This document shows, one piece after another, positions 22,401-33,665 of a DNA stretch of 64,000 nt (positions within the stretch are counted from its first letter, which is position 1; every line of letters starts with the position of its first letter). The position numbers and the translations under genes were made by a program. The stretch comes from Diphasiastrum complanatum (taxonomy: Eukaryota > Streptophyta > Lycopodiopsida > Lycopodiales > Lycopodiaceae). The DNA is taken from contig CM055111.1 of assembly GCA_029204225.1 (NCBI GenBank), positions 29,532,340 to 29,596,339 on the forward strand, read 5' to 3'. Under the pieces are notes generated by a model. The model made no database searches. It saw nothing but the letters and a program-made list of their open reading frames with translations, and had not been told where the DNA came from.

Positions 22401-25400
22401 TTGACACAACTATGCTATTGAACATGACAAGGCTTCTAGGCATGTAAAAACAGGTTTCCTGCAACGATATGGCCATGTGGGCCATTCAGAGTAGGCCAAG
22501 GTCTATTAGACAACAGCGTAGCCTTTGAAGCCATTCTGAGTAGAAAATGGCTAGTCCAAAACTTGTGCCTCCATAATGCTTTTGACCAATTCAGATATAG
22601 CCTGGCCTGCCCACCACGCCATCCACCACTGTCAACAGGCCTTTTGGGGACCATCTAATGATGCTTCATTTCCAGGACCATCCTCAGCACCCACCTTGAA
22701 TACTTGCCTTTCCAACGATGATGCAAGGGTGTATGACACAGGCAACAAGGAGCTGGAGCAGATAATTAGGCGCCTTATGCAGCAGAGGGCATAGAAACAC
22801 AAGCTCCCCCATCTATCGTAAAACCTGAGGAGCTAGTTGAACTCCTTAGGGAATTCATATGCCCTAGAGGTGAAACTAGCCTGATTCAGATGGCTTTAAT
22901 GCCATGACGGCCCCAACCCCTCACTACCATACTTGATTTACGGGTCGAGATAGGCCTACTGACCTCTTTAAGGGATTTTAATCCAAGATCAATCCAATTA
23001 TGGGTATGACAACAGCAATGGAAAAAGGTGGTCTAGAACCCTAACCTGCTTGATTTTGTTGCCTATAGCTCAATGTAATCACTTCCAAGAAATGGAACCT
23101 ACAATTATAGAAATTCTATTCTTCGTTCATTGGTTTTGCTCGCCACAAAACTTGAATGCCCTACCCACTGTGGACGCAATCAAGGGGGGAGGGAGGGAGA
23201 GGGAGAGGGAGAGGGAGGTGTAGGGGTGGGAGCCCAAGTTGGAAAGAGAGGTAAAAGTAGTGGCTCACCACCACCAACATCACACGCGTTGGATGAGGAA
23301 GAGTTGTTTGTGTTAAGATTTTATATTGTTATCAATTGATTGTCCTGGACCATTTTGGTGCCTTGTGGCCCAACAGTAATATATTGTATATTTTACCACG
23401 TGTTATTAATTAGAGTCTCTACCATGTCTTAATGGGATGATGTTACGAGCCTGTAGCCAAAGTCGAACCCTAAAGAACACTGGAGATCATGCACCATAGT
23501 CAGAGGCGTGTTCAACGCACACGCCCACCAGGGCAAGACAATGTGAGCAGCGTGCACCAGTACGGGCCTACAGCGGGCCAGAGACCCATGGGCCGTACCA
23601 CAGGCATAGAGGGCCTAACACAGCTTAGGGACCCTGTCATCAGGAGGGACCCCCGTCGGGCACCAACATGGGTTGAGGAAGGGTCATGCGTCCTTGGTTA
23701 GTCTTGAGTGTTTCTGTTTCGAGAGGGAGGTATATTTGGGATGCCCTGAGTAAGAGTGGGTTACTTCATACCTACCATTATGTATGCTACAGAGGTTTGG
23801 TGCACAAGGCTTCCTGAGCGAGAGTGGGCCCTATCTCTCATTTGTGGACTACCATGATTTCACGCATGATTCGAGCTAAGCTTCAATTCCACATCAGATT
23901 ATCTGGTTGAGGCTACTTGTAGGACGATTGTATTTATTCGAATACTATGAGTCTTCCAAGCGACCGGTCACACTATACTCAGTTGGCTGTCCTATCATCT
24001 CAGATGTTAAATCACCAAGGCCACCAATTTTCATGGTATTCCCAGGCTTCTCATCTATTACGCACATATGTCATTACTATCCCAGAGCTACCAAAAGTAT
24101 CTCATCAGTACATCTGAGGTTTCATTTATGGCTCCTACCTACAGCGGACATGGCAGGTCCTCTTGGGACTAAACTAGATTGCTATCATTCCCATTTCCTC
24201 GAGTTGGATATTATCAATGTAAGAGTATATCTTGGTACCTAGATAGTGGTCTCTCACACTGCTTACAGTTTATAATAGGACAATTACGGGTTTCCCCACA
24301 TTAGTTATATGTAGAGATGGGACGTTTTCAGGGAATTCTACGTGAGCGTAGGATTTGCCAATTATGTACATTAGACGAGATGAAGTTTGAGGAGCATCTT
24401 ATTTTTAGGTGTCCTGTATACTACGAGATTAGAGGGCATTATCACTACCTTTTCAGTGATTCCCCAGTCACACTATAATCTATGTGGACCCAAGGATGTT
24501 TCTTCTACGTCGACGCATATGCTAGCAAGACAAGTATGGAGATTTAGGCTCCTAGCCCCAATTAACAGATTACCTTTTTTTTCTTGAGGAGACTCCCCAA
24601 AGCAAATACTGAGAGTGAGACATTATATGAGGATGAGTCAAATATCTTGCCACATGACCGACATCGTGATCATAGGCAGTGTTTCCCATTGTGATCGAGA
24701 GTTGTTCATTGACCTCGGAGGAGACAACGCCCTCCATCTTGTACATGATTTTCAATGTCGGGCCCATCTATTCTTTCTTACTTTAGTAGAGTTCTAGCTC
24801 TACTCAGACCTATTATTTAACTTTCTTATATGTATAGCAAATTGTACTGACTAGTATATCATTGTATCATTTCAATTACAAAGAGAGTTCATTTAAGGCT
24901 CATTTAGATGATCAAAGACTACGTCATTTGATCAAGCTACTCTAATTTATTTTGAGCTTGAGTTTAGAGACACATTTATGCTCATACATAGACTATCACA
25001 CTTCATATGTACTATTCGATCTTAAATGCTTTTTAGCATTCATGGACAATAATGTTTTTTTCTTCTTCTTCTATCCCCCTTGAACAATATAACACAGTCT
25101 TTTCCTCAAGGATCATAAACTTCTAGATCAATCTCAAATCCAAAACATTGAAGGAGGATGCCATTTTTCAACTCTTATATATCCTATAAAAACATCACAT
25201 CGGACCATAATTTGCTACATCAAAAAAATTATTTGCACACAAAAGACGATGACAACTCTCTTCCTTTGGGTAGAAAATCAAAAAGTGCATTGTAATTTTC
25301 ACTCTCTAGACTACACTAACACACACCAGCTCCTTATTCTATCCATAATCTTCAATTCCAACTAAAAGAACTAATAAGCTAAGCGATTGTATTTGATCAT

Positions 25401-28001
25401 AATATTGAACTAGCTACACCTCGAACATTCTTCACTTTTGGAATTTTCACATTGTTTAAAGATTTTTCATCTACCAACACAACAAAACAAAGGTGAAAGT
25501 GCCACCAACCTTCTAGAGACGATTGTGAAGACATGCTAAAACCCAAAAGCTATTTGGAAATAGCAATGACTCACACCCCTATTGGTGATTGAGCTAATGA
25601 GAACACCAAAAATGACAATACCCTTTTCAGAGCTCGCATCCATCAAAGAACCCCTTTCAAGTGGCCTCATTAAATACATTCTCACTTAAAAGATTGACCT
25701 TGGCAAACTTGGTACAATAGAAAAAATTTAGTTCAAACCACGTACCTTTTAATGTGAAAAGTCGAACATGCCTTTGAGCAGTATCAGGATTAACCTTCAC
25801 CACTCTGGCAGCTTGAAATTCTGGCAAACTTGCTACCTTCAATTGAAACAATCGAATTCATTGAAAACATGGAGGAGAATCCAAATCTACATATAGTCAT
25901 CAATGGTGATAAATTTTATAGCTATCAATAGGAGGGGACATTAACTTAAAGTAAAGCAAGTATCATGCATGAACTTAATTAGGGTACATCCAAACTAAAT
26001 TTTCAAAAGCTACAATCTGGAAAATGGTGATCTTGTTAGGGCCAATAGTTGGCCATACCTGCCTTTCAAGTGTTTGAAAGTTGTCAAGACTTGACATCAA
26101 TTTTACAGTAAAGTTCTAACCCAATAAGACATGCAAAAGCACAAACGATGCTCTTCTTTCTCATGTGAGCCAAACTTGTAAGACAACATGCATAAATTTC
26201 AAGGTTGGCATGAAAGAGTAGAATCGTTCAGAAGAATTTGGAAAAACAGCCAATATTATCTAGAATTGAATCTAGATATATTAAGTTTTATTGAATTCCT
26301 TCAGAACTGAGTTCTTATTCTTGGGTCTATTAGGTTCTATCATGTAATTGCGCAATTTGAGATAATGTCACTAAGAAAATACAAAAAAAATTCCATTGAG
26401 AAATATTCTCTTACCAAGAATCCCATATATTCTATGCACATAACCTTTACTGATAAATTCCCAATGATTTGCAAAATATGTCTTATAAGCATTATAAGTC
26501 AAAACAACAGTTTCTGGTAAATTCTCTTCACATTGCTAGTTTGATCCAATTAACTCTATTCAAGACATTGTCAAATTCAAAGCTTAATCCATTCAATATG
26601 AGTTGAACAAGCTCTTCATCCTTGATAGGGTCACCTAAACATATATGAGATGTAACTACTAAAACAACTAATCAATAGCTACCAATATCTGCTAACTAGT
26701 GGACTCCAAGCCATGATGAATTTTGTCCTTTTTGAACCAGGCGCAAACAGAAATTAGTACTACATATTATGGAATGAGCCGGGAAGATGACATTCTGCCC
26801 GGTAAAGAGTCATACGCGAGGCCTAGAGGGGCCAAGACTATGATTCTTTACCAGGCAGAATGTCATCTGCCCGACTCATTCCATTGCATAATGCATAGTT
26901 GTTGCTTTTTCACATGACCGTTATGCAGTAAAATGTGCATTTGAAAACATAATCAATGTTTTCAAAGCTGAGCTTTTTTCACAGGACCATTATGAAGCAG
27001 AATTTGCATCTGAAAAACATAATCAATGTTGAGAACAGTGGGTTGCTGATTCTGCTTTTTAAGCAGTCTAAAAAATGGGCATAAAATGCAGCAACTATGT
27101 ATTGCGTATTGATTTGTCTACTTGATCTGCAAGATATTTCTATAAGCCCTATCCCTGGATATTTCCAATCTAGTCTCCAGAGTTAAAAGCCAAGGCCCGA
27201 CTACTGGGAAAGCCCGTGGCCCTCGGCCGTCAATCGCTTAGTCCTTGGTGCGAGAATGTTTTCAAGCTTTCCCTGTTCTTTTGTCTTTCTGATGATCATA
27301 GATCTGGCATTTCACTTCATGTTCATTTTCCAAATGTTCTGTTCATCATCCTTGGAACTTACGTTGTAACTAGTTGCCAATCATTTCAATGGCTGCCTAA
27401 TTGAACCTTCCGATGGAACGTCGAAGTGGGTCATGGGCTTATAGAAGGCTAATTAGGTGCAAAAATACTAGAAAAAATCAAGCAATTGCAATTGCTGACC
27501 ATCACAAATTGCCGTAGCTAATGGAATCGATACTCGGAACAGAAGAGATAAAGGAAGTAAAACGAAGGCTTCCATCTTTGCAGCTGGTACCTTTTCTGCG
27601 GCAACATCAGCACCAGCAAATAAAGGAGTGCGATGGTGGACAGGGCGTGGCTCGCGAGCAATGTCTTCCTCTTCTAGTGCATCCCATACGCGTTGACGAA
27701 ATGGCCACTTCCAGGCATAAGCATCGTCCGGCACCTCCTCGGATGAAAAGACCCCAAACCTAAACCTATCAGGATCGTAGGCTGTAGTGAGCCTGGAGTA
27801 GGCCGAAGGCTCTGGATTGGCATAGCATACAACCGACGACTTGTGCGAGCAACCGCGAGAGTATGACACCACTGCCTTGGGCTGCTCTACCAACACGCTC
27901 GCACTCGCACTCGCATTATTACTACTGCGAGAGCAGGAAGCGGTGAAGCTTGTTGCACATCTCAAACCACTGCAGCACGCGATCGCCATCGCCATTGCCA
28001 T
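16437..28001 (-). CDS. COG0212: 5-formyltetrahydrofolate cyclo-ligase-like protein COG0212
   Basis: Six exons read from high to low coordinates: 28,001-27,591; 25,836-25,746; 20,107-19,881; 17,388-17,313; 17,116-16,991; 16,891-16,437. All introns are GT-AG and phases join to 461 aa. The N-terminus ([10 protein letters not shown]..., Ser-rich, few acids) looks like a plastid transit peptide. The 5-FCL-like fold follows: [41 protein letters not shown] (about 227-245), then TVHDKQLV and [12 protein letters not shown]. The canonical 5-FCL GYYD after the glycine-rich loop is replaced here by GFAE. Residues about 374-445 form an RRM-like unit ([18 protein letters not shown]), and the end is basic (PKRRRH). 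Family work links plant COG0212 to thiamin metabolism rather than true 5-FCL activity. Length and domain order match the family, so it looks intact. Introns 1-3 are 1.8, 5.6 and 2.5 kb. Confidence 0.93.
17389..19880 (-). other. COG0212 intron 3
   Basis: A 2.5 kb intron between exons 3 and 4. It is AT-rich, with only short open frames and no recognisable protein motif. 'GGAACACGTTCCATTCCGGAAT' near 18,076 forms a small imperfect palindrome cluster. No mobile element is identified with confidence. Confidence 0.6.
22292..22361. repeat. hairpin with GGTTYGAACC ends
   Basis: The left arm GGTTTGAACCGTTTTTTTT-GGCAT pairs with the right arm ATGCC-AAAAAAACGGTTCGAACC around a loop of about 20 bases. 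A third related unit, 'TTGAACCGTTTTTTTGGCAT', lies just upstream at about 22,242, and 'GGTTCGAACC' recurs at about 22,377. It is probably a small non-autonomous element or a rearranged tandem array. Confidence 0.75.
23184..23220. repeat. purine (GGGAGA) tract
   Basis: A G/A-only tract of GGGA and GAGGGA units inside COG0212 intron 2. Confidence 0.85.
24285..24460 (+). pseudogene. non-LTR retrotransposon (LINE) ORF2 C-terminal remnant
   Basis: The + strand reads QLRVSPH, a stop, [19 protein letters not shown], then [20 protein letters not shown]. This is the pattern 'GR..GI.RE.R.C..C.....E.H..F.CP.Y...R' found at the end of LINE reverse-transcriptase ORFs, with its CxxC...H...C zinc-binding set. 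It is too short and stop-interrupted to work. It lies antisense in intron 2 of the COG0212 gene. Confidence 0.7.
25837..27590 (-). other. COG0212 intron 1 content
   Basis: This 1.75 kb intron contains a fold-back element at 26,771-26,882. Downstream is the repeat module 'GACCATTATGAAGCAGAATTTGCAT...AACATAATCAATGTT' (about 26,905-27,115), also seen in the MSL introns. No gene. Confidence 0.7.
26771..26882. repeat. palindromic fold-back (MITE-like) element, AATGAGCC subtype
   Basis: The arms 'GGAATGAGCCGGG' plus 'GATGACATTCTGCCCGGTAA', and 'TTTACCAGGCAGAATGTCAT' plus 'CTGCCCGACTCATTCC', pair around a centre containing CCTAGAGGGGCC. The same internal words occur at 7340-7440 and 47,871-47,985. 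Confidence 0.8.
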
Positions 28002-28216
28002 CCCGCAACAACAACGACCTATAGCTTCACTCCTAGCTCACTCACTCAATCACTGCAAAGCTCATGCCCAGATTGCCATCCCTTCATGACGCAGAGCTCA
28101 AGCTCTTTGTTTACTCATGGCATAGCAGCTCTATTGTTGTTGCAGCATCCTCCTACCTCCATCCCAATCAAACAGTGACGGAGCCAAAGCATCAGTGATC
28201 TTGCAATCAAAAGCAG

Positions 28217-28245
28217 AAAGAGAAAGAGAGAGAGAGAGAGAGAGA
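28217..28245. repeat. (GA)n microsatellite
   Basis: A short GA run about 220 bases upstream of the COG0212 start codon, i.e. CT-rich in gene sense. It lies in the probable promoter or leader. Confidence 0.9.
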
Positions 28246-28492
28246 AACAACGAGGAGTTTGAAGCTTGAAGCAGGGAAACACAAAGTTATATTATTATGT
28301 ACCACAAAGCATCAAAGGTAATTAATGGCCATGCATGGATGATGGGTGCCATTGGGTGGTGAATGAGAGGATAGAAGGGAGGGTGGGGCCTCATCTTGGA
28401 GGCACTGCCCATTTCGGCCCCAACTTAATGAGAGTCACACGTTTTTTTTCGCTTTGCCCTATTGCAAAGGTAATACTATGTGTTGAGGTCGG

Positions 28493-28810
28493 TTAATGGA
28501 ATTTGAAAAATAGTCGTGTGTAGATCATAGAATACATAATAGATCCTATGATAGACTGATGAGGATACCTGCACATTTCTTGCTGATCTGCTTGAGTTTT
28601 GGGGCACATGTCTTTGGAAAGCTTAGCTCCTGGATCCATAGGTGTGTCTATGGGCTTGCAGTCCTCCATGCCATATCTGCGAAGAACATTACTCAAGTAG
28701 AATTCTTGGCTTATAGTTATCTTTTTGCCTGCGCGATCTCTGCTGATCTCCATACCAAGAAGGTAATGGACTGGGCCTAAATCAGTCATCTCAAACTCTG
28801 ATGAAAGCAA
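28493..28810 (-). pseudogene. Ty1/copia reverse transcriptase C-terminal fragment
   Basis: The - strand encodes FEMTDLGPVHYLLGMEISRD, then ITISQEFYLSNVLRRYGM and TPMDPGAKLSKD, the standard copia RT thumb region. It then diverges where 'SIIGSIMYSMIYTR' should run into RNase H. There is no catalytic YVDD part and no LTR adjacent. It is a dead fragment about 500 bases upstream of the COG0212 gene. Confidence 0.9.
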
Positions 28811-28819
28811 AGATTTGGT

Positions 28820-30080
28820 TTCCTATAATAACTGATTTGAATTTGGTGGTAACCTAAACTTATAAGACGTGAACCTTAGTTGAGGGCTAAACTAACATGA
28901 ATGTGTTTCCACTAAAAAGTTTTAGAAAACACATGCAAACAACACATGATGCATAAGGTTAAAAAAGCAATTCTTTATCAAGAAAGAAAGTGATGCAGTG
29001 TGCACGGATTCAGTATCTTCCATGCATTCAGAATCTAAAGAGCTAGTTTCAAGGTCTGCACGCGAAATAGAAGATGCACAAGTCTAGACGTTTGCATGCC
29101 CTTTTTGTTCTACAAATTTGCGTGGTTCTATTCCTCATGGACGTTGTGTTCAATTTGCTTGCAGAAACTTGGCCTTTTGCGTAGATCGATGGAGCGGCTT
29201 TCATTTAGGCCTTATGATTTCTCAGACAGATTCACTTTTCCTCCATGTTGTGCTTCATCATCCACGGGATTGCCTGCTTTTGTCATCTCTTTCATGTGTG
29301 GAGCCAAACGTTGGATTGGAGTCTCATACGACTGTATCTTTTATGGGTGGACGTTGGATTGGAGCCTCATATGATTGTCTCTTTTGTGGGTGGAGCCAGA
29401 CATTGGATTGGAGCCTCATACGACTATCAAAATTTATCGTGTGTGATGTTTGCTATGTCACGTGGCAAAATTGTGAAAAAATACCATGAGGTGGTCTGAT
29501 AACAGTGCTCTTCATAGCTCAATCCTTCAGGTTTTCTGTTTATAGATAATCAAATTCTCTCTCTTGGAAATGGATGGGTACTCATCGTTTGTAGGTTGCT
29601 ATTTGGTCTAGGAAGCCATTTGTTGCATGTGCAATTCCAATTTACAGCACCTTAATTTCATAAATCATACTACAAAATTGAAAAGAAACAAGAACATTCA
29701 TGCAGCTCCTTTCAAAGGTGTCCAAATACATCACAAGATTAATTGAATCCTAATCACAAGATTAGGCTTCAATCCTTCGGGAATGAAGCCTAAATTGCAT
29801 GTTGCCCCTCACAAGGCATTAAAAAAATACATAATCAATCAAATTATAATGAATGAAGCCAAAATAGCGTTGAATGACAGTGAATTGGGGTGAAGGAATA
29901 TGACAATTGACAGCATATTTTGGTAATTTCTTTAACAATATATTTTCGTTGTTTCTAATAGTGTCTTAATCTTTTGCAGGATGTATACAAAATGTCTTCC
30001 ATATATTGGATGAAGAATTGTTCGACTTTTCAAAGATGCGTCCTTAAGTCTACGTGATTGAGGGTTGGCTACGATTATCT
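28820..30080. other. intergenic, with a 43-49 bp tandem repeat at 29,309-29,428
   Basis: 'GTTGGATTGGAG(T/C)CTCATA' occurs three times, at about 29,310, 29,353 and 29,402, separated by TTTTATGGGTGGA-like spacers. The rest is AT-rich without recognised genes. A 123-codon open frame spans the repeat but shows no family features. Confidence 0.6.
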
Positions 30081-30084
30081 TAAA

Positions 30085-30350
30085 TCGTGAATATCTTGAA
30101 TATTGATCGTGATTATTGTGAAAATTGATTGTGAATATCTGTGAGTACTCGTGAATATTGATCATAAATACTGATCATGATTATTGTGAATATTGATCAT
30201 GAATACTCATGAATCATGATTATTGTGAACATTGATCATGATTATTGTGAACATTCATCGTGATTATTGTGAATACTCATCCTGAATATTGATCATAAAC
30301 ACTAAAATATTTTGAATATTGATCATGATTATTGTGAATATTCTTGAATC
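30085..30350. repeat. AT-rich minisatellite, GAATATTGATCATGATTATTGT units
   Basis: Degenerate units of about 18-25 bases built from 'GAATATTGATCATGA' and 'TTATTGTGAA' follow one another more than ten times with variable length. The GATCATGATTAT words create local palindromes. No protein coding is evident. Confidence 0.8.
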
Positions 30351-30774
30351 CTTGCCAACTTCAAAATTCCAAAATGATGAACATATTTTGTGATCAAAAT
30401 ATTAAACCCATTGTAAGAATCTATCATCAAATGAAAATCACCTATCTATCGGCAAAATAATTTTATACACAATTCTTAATCTTTCTAAAACTCAATGTGC
30501 AATTAGTTCTATGATTGTCAAATTTTTAACTACTTTTGTGGTAGTGATTCTGATAGTGTAAGCTCTTGTAACTTAAAATGTAAAAAAAACCAATGAATCA
30601 TCACTATAACTTAACTTACCAATACTTACTTCTTTAGCAAAAAAATTAATAAATGCATTTGTCTGTACCTCAAAGAAAATACACAAATCTATAGGCGAAT
30701 TTTTGCTTTGTGCAACTTCAAACGTTAAAATAAACTAATATTTTTTATTATTATAGAACACAAACATATCATGA

Positions 30775-31105
30775 GACAGTAAAAAGTGTTAAGCTTAACA
30801 TACCAACTCTTTGGTGCTTGCTTAATCCCATACAAACTCTTTTGAAATAGGCACACATATTTGGCTTGCTTTGAGAAGTGTAGCCCTCTGGTTGCTCCAT
30901 GTATATCTCTTCTTCAATATTTCCATTCAAGAAGGCATTAGAAACATCCATTTGCCCTATATTCCAACCATAAAGTGTTGCAAGAGAAATGATGATTCAA
31001 AAGCTTTCCATATTTGCCACGAGAGCAAAGGTTTCTTCGTAATCAATACCATGCTCTTGAGCATATCCTTTTGCCACCAACCTTGCTTTGTACTTGTTAG
31101 ATTTA
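30775..31105 (-). pseudogene. Ty1/copia reverse transcriptase fragment
   Basis: From high to low coordinates the - strand reads [20 protein letters not shown], then TFA, LATLYGWNIGQMDVSNAFLN and IEEEIYMEQPEGY, the copia RT fingers/palm start. It has a stop after MESF and decays after PNMCAYFKR. The fragment is head-to-head with the + strand copia piece that begins about 110 bases to the right. Confidence 0.88.
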
Positions 31106-31214
31106 CCCTAAACCCTAACCTTGCTTTCTATTTGTTGGTAGATCCATCTTGGTTTGTCTTCATCTTGAAGATCCATTTTCATCCAATTGACTTCTTGTCT
31201 TGAGGAAGTTCCAC

Positions 31215-32430
31215 CAACCTCCATGTGTTGCCCGAAGAATCTCTTATGGGAATGAAGCCTAAAATTGACAAGTTTCGAGTCTTTGGGTGTAAAGCTTATG
31301 TACACATGCCAGAGGAGGAGCGAAGCAAGCTTGATGCCAAAGCAATCAAGTGCATCTTTGTGGCCTATGATGAGAGGACAAAAGCATACATGTGTTTTGA
31401 TCATGTGATGAACAATGTTCACATTAGCAAAGATGTCATCTTTGATGAGATGCATAGGTTTGACGATGAAGACCATGTAGGTGATGATAGCATCAAAAGG
31501 CTTCCCACAATCATTGGAAGAAGATGAAGAAGAGGTTCCACAGGATGTTGCACAAGTGGATCAGGCTCGAAAGACGAGTATGCGAGAACTTCACCAATCC
31601 ATGAGCCTAGGAGAAGGTATTTGCCGATAAGTGCAACAAAGGAAAAATCTGAAGTAAGAGATGATTCTTGAAGGTGGAATCAATCCACAAGCATGATATG
31701 TGGGAATTGGTTGATCTACCACATGGAAAGAAACCCATTGACAACAAATGGGTATGTCGAACAAAGTTTCATGCATATGGCACAATCTCAAAGCATAGCG
31801 CGTGCTTAGTGGTAAAGGTTATGAGCAAAGCAAGAGGGTTGATCATGAAGAGACATGTACATTTGCTCCAGTGGCTAAGTGGACTACGCTATGCCTAATC
31901 GTTGCCTTAGCATCCCATTTTGGATGGAAGATCCACCAAATGGATGTGAAATCTGCATTCTTGATTAATGGTGACTTAGAAGAGGAAGTATACATGCTCC
32001 AACCACAGGGTTTTGCTGAAAAGGGACAAGAACATAAGGTATGCAAGCTACACAAAGCACTCTATGGTCTCAAGCTGCAAGTGTCACATGCATGGTCTGG
32101 ACGTATTTATCATTACTTTCTCTCTCACAAGTTTATGAGAAGAAGTTCAAATCCAAATCTTTATGTTCTTATAAAGAATGATAGCATTGCCTTGGTTGTG
32201 CTTTATGTTGATTATATAATTATCACGGGCAATGATGAGAATCTCATTGACTCCATCGAAGCCAACTTGTGCAAGCAATTTGAGATGGTATGAAGCAAAC
32301 ACATCCTACTACTATCTTCAGTGATAGCCAAAGCGGGATACCATTGGCCAAAGATCCAATTTCATGCAAGAACTAAACACATTGGAATAAAATACCATTC
32401 TGTGCATGAAAAGTTACAATATGAAAATAT
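31215..32430 (+). pseudogene. Ty1/copia integrase end, RT and RNase H end, deleted internally
   Basis: The first frame (31,243-31,527) gives KIDKFRVFGCKAYVHMPEEE and KCIFVAYDERTKAY, the copia integrase C-terminal region. Next come HKHDMWELVDLPHGKKPIDN and KWVC, then WKIHQMDVKSAFLINGDLEE, LYGLK and LYVDYIIITGND. The normal YVDD is YVDY here, so the catalytic aspartate is lost. After FEMV at 32,293 the sequence jumps straight to the RNase H end (SDSQSGIPLA-like, ARTKHIGIKYH), so several hundred bases are deleted. Multiple frameshifts. Confidence 0.88.
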
Positions 32431-32628
32431 TAGTGTTACGCATTTCTCTATGATGTTGCGGCTTGCTGATATAGTAAGGACAAATTTGAGACCTTTTGAG
32501 CAAAGTTTGGCATACAAACAATTATGTAAAAAGTTTTTTTTTGTTAAAGTATTGGTCAATATTAAAGTACAATACTATCATGGAGGTACATGAATAGCAT
32601 AGATTAGGAACCAAGTGAGACATTGATT

Positions 32629-32652
32629 ATTGAGAGAGAGAGAGAGAGAGAG
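32629..32652. repeat. (GA)n microsatellite
   Basis: A short GA run downstream of the copia RNase H remnant. Confidence 0.9.
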
Positions 32653-32748
32653 TTAAATTAGCAATAATCAATGTGTAAATTCTTTACGGCTACTTTCTAG
32701 GTTTGATGGTGACATGTTTTGCTTAGTTCAAGAATTATCAGGCCGATT

Positions 32749-32925
32749 ATGTTACGAGCCCATGTTGAGCACTTAAGTAGCTTTCCTTTGTACTCATGAA
32801 CATAGTGCGATTATACAATTGTTGGTGAGTAATTTCGTTTGTCTTGTCTCAAAGTACTTGATGTTGTACTGTGGTGATTGAATCGATCAATTTTGTATCG
32901 TGTTGTCAACTCAACAATATCCATC
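32749..32925 (+). repeat. possible copia LTR remnant
   Basis: Begins TGTTACGAGCCC and ends ...TGTCAACTCAACA after 'GTGATTGAATCGATCAATT', a segment echoed at 13,945-13,975. It follows the + strand copia remnant at the place a 3' LTR would be. No clear polypurine tract or target duplication was found. Confidence 0.35.
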
Positions 32926-33032
32926 AACTCATTCATTTCAAGTAAGGAGTCCATCCCCACCTTCCAAGTTGAATAATTGCTTGAGGTAAGCCCATCATTG
33001 CTCTCCAACATGAAACCACTTGTTGTTGCCAT
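32926..33032 (-). pseudogene. Ty1/copia gag N-terminal fragment
   Basis: From an ATG at 33,032 the - strand reads MATTSGFMLESNDGLTSSNY, then STWKVGMDSLLEMNELMDIV, matching the copia gag start pattern 'L.G.NY..W...M...L....LW.IV'. It breaks off at the junction with the LTR-like piece. The 200 bases upstream (33,033-33,240) would be its leader. Confidence 0.6.
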
Positions 33033-33239
33033 GTTGGAATGATTGATGAATCTCCTTCAAGCATGTTCCAATGCACTTAGCACTCACTTAAATCTTCAAA
33101 AAATGAAATCAAGATGAAATCACAAAGATTTGGAATCACACATGTCTTTCTCTCTCACAACTGGTCAACAAGCACATAGAATTGAATAATTTTGATCAAC
33201 TAATGATCACAACACACTAGAATGAATCTTGAACTTCAA

Positions 33240-33625
33240 AGATCTTGAAAAACCTCCTAAAAGTGGCTCTATCTCAATTAGATTAATAGGTCGTCTTGCG
33301 TCATCCATCTTAGCATTTCCTTTCTCCCGAGGGCTATATCTATGTTGCTTCTATAAGTATTGAACATGTCTCAAAGGTTTGACATTGTCTATCTATCTCA
33401 AAGAGTCTATGCTCGATAGAGCTAGGGATCTAGTTTTGAGTATTTAGCGCTTCCCTTCTCCAAGATCTGTCCTCTAACTAACCATTTTTCTTACAATATC
33501 AACAAACCATATTAGGGCACTTTTAATTTAAGTGGTTTCCATGACAAAATTGACAAACTAAGAGAGTAGGCATGTCTGGATTATACCTTTCTCCTATCAT
33601 GTTCATTATAGGAAATTATATGGAG
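33240..33625 (-). pseudogene. retroelement gag zinc-knuckle remnant, inverted copy of 12,188-12,544
   Basis: On the - strand the sequence carries the same CQ(Y/F)C..NH and C.YCKKN words as the + strand copy at 12,188. The shared tail 'TCAATTAGATTAATAGG' is also present. It lies 40-50 bases beyond the outer end of the right duplication arm. Confidence 0.6.
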
Positions 33626-33665
33626 AATCCTTTATTTTTCCTATATAGGAAGTAATCAAAAGTTT

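Larger units (their letters stand above)
20108..25745 (-). other. COG0212 intron 2 content
   Basis: A 5.6 kb intron. It contains a 12-base C run (21,937-21,948), a strong hairpin (22,292-22,361), a GGGAGA-type purine tract (23,184-23,220), a relatively GC-rich segment at 23,480-23,700, and a LINE ORF2 3'-end remnant (24,285-24,460) on the opposite strand to the gene. The remainder is AT-rich with no recognised gene. Confidence 0.65.

Noticed and set aside
29118-29489. A 123-codon open frame
   Set aside because: It is carried by a 43-49 bp tandem repeat whose period is not a multiple of three.
30085-30350. CRISPR-like array of repeated units
   Set aside because: Units vary in length, spacers are not unique, there are no cas genes, and the host is a plant.
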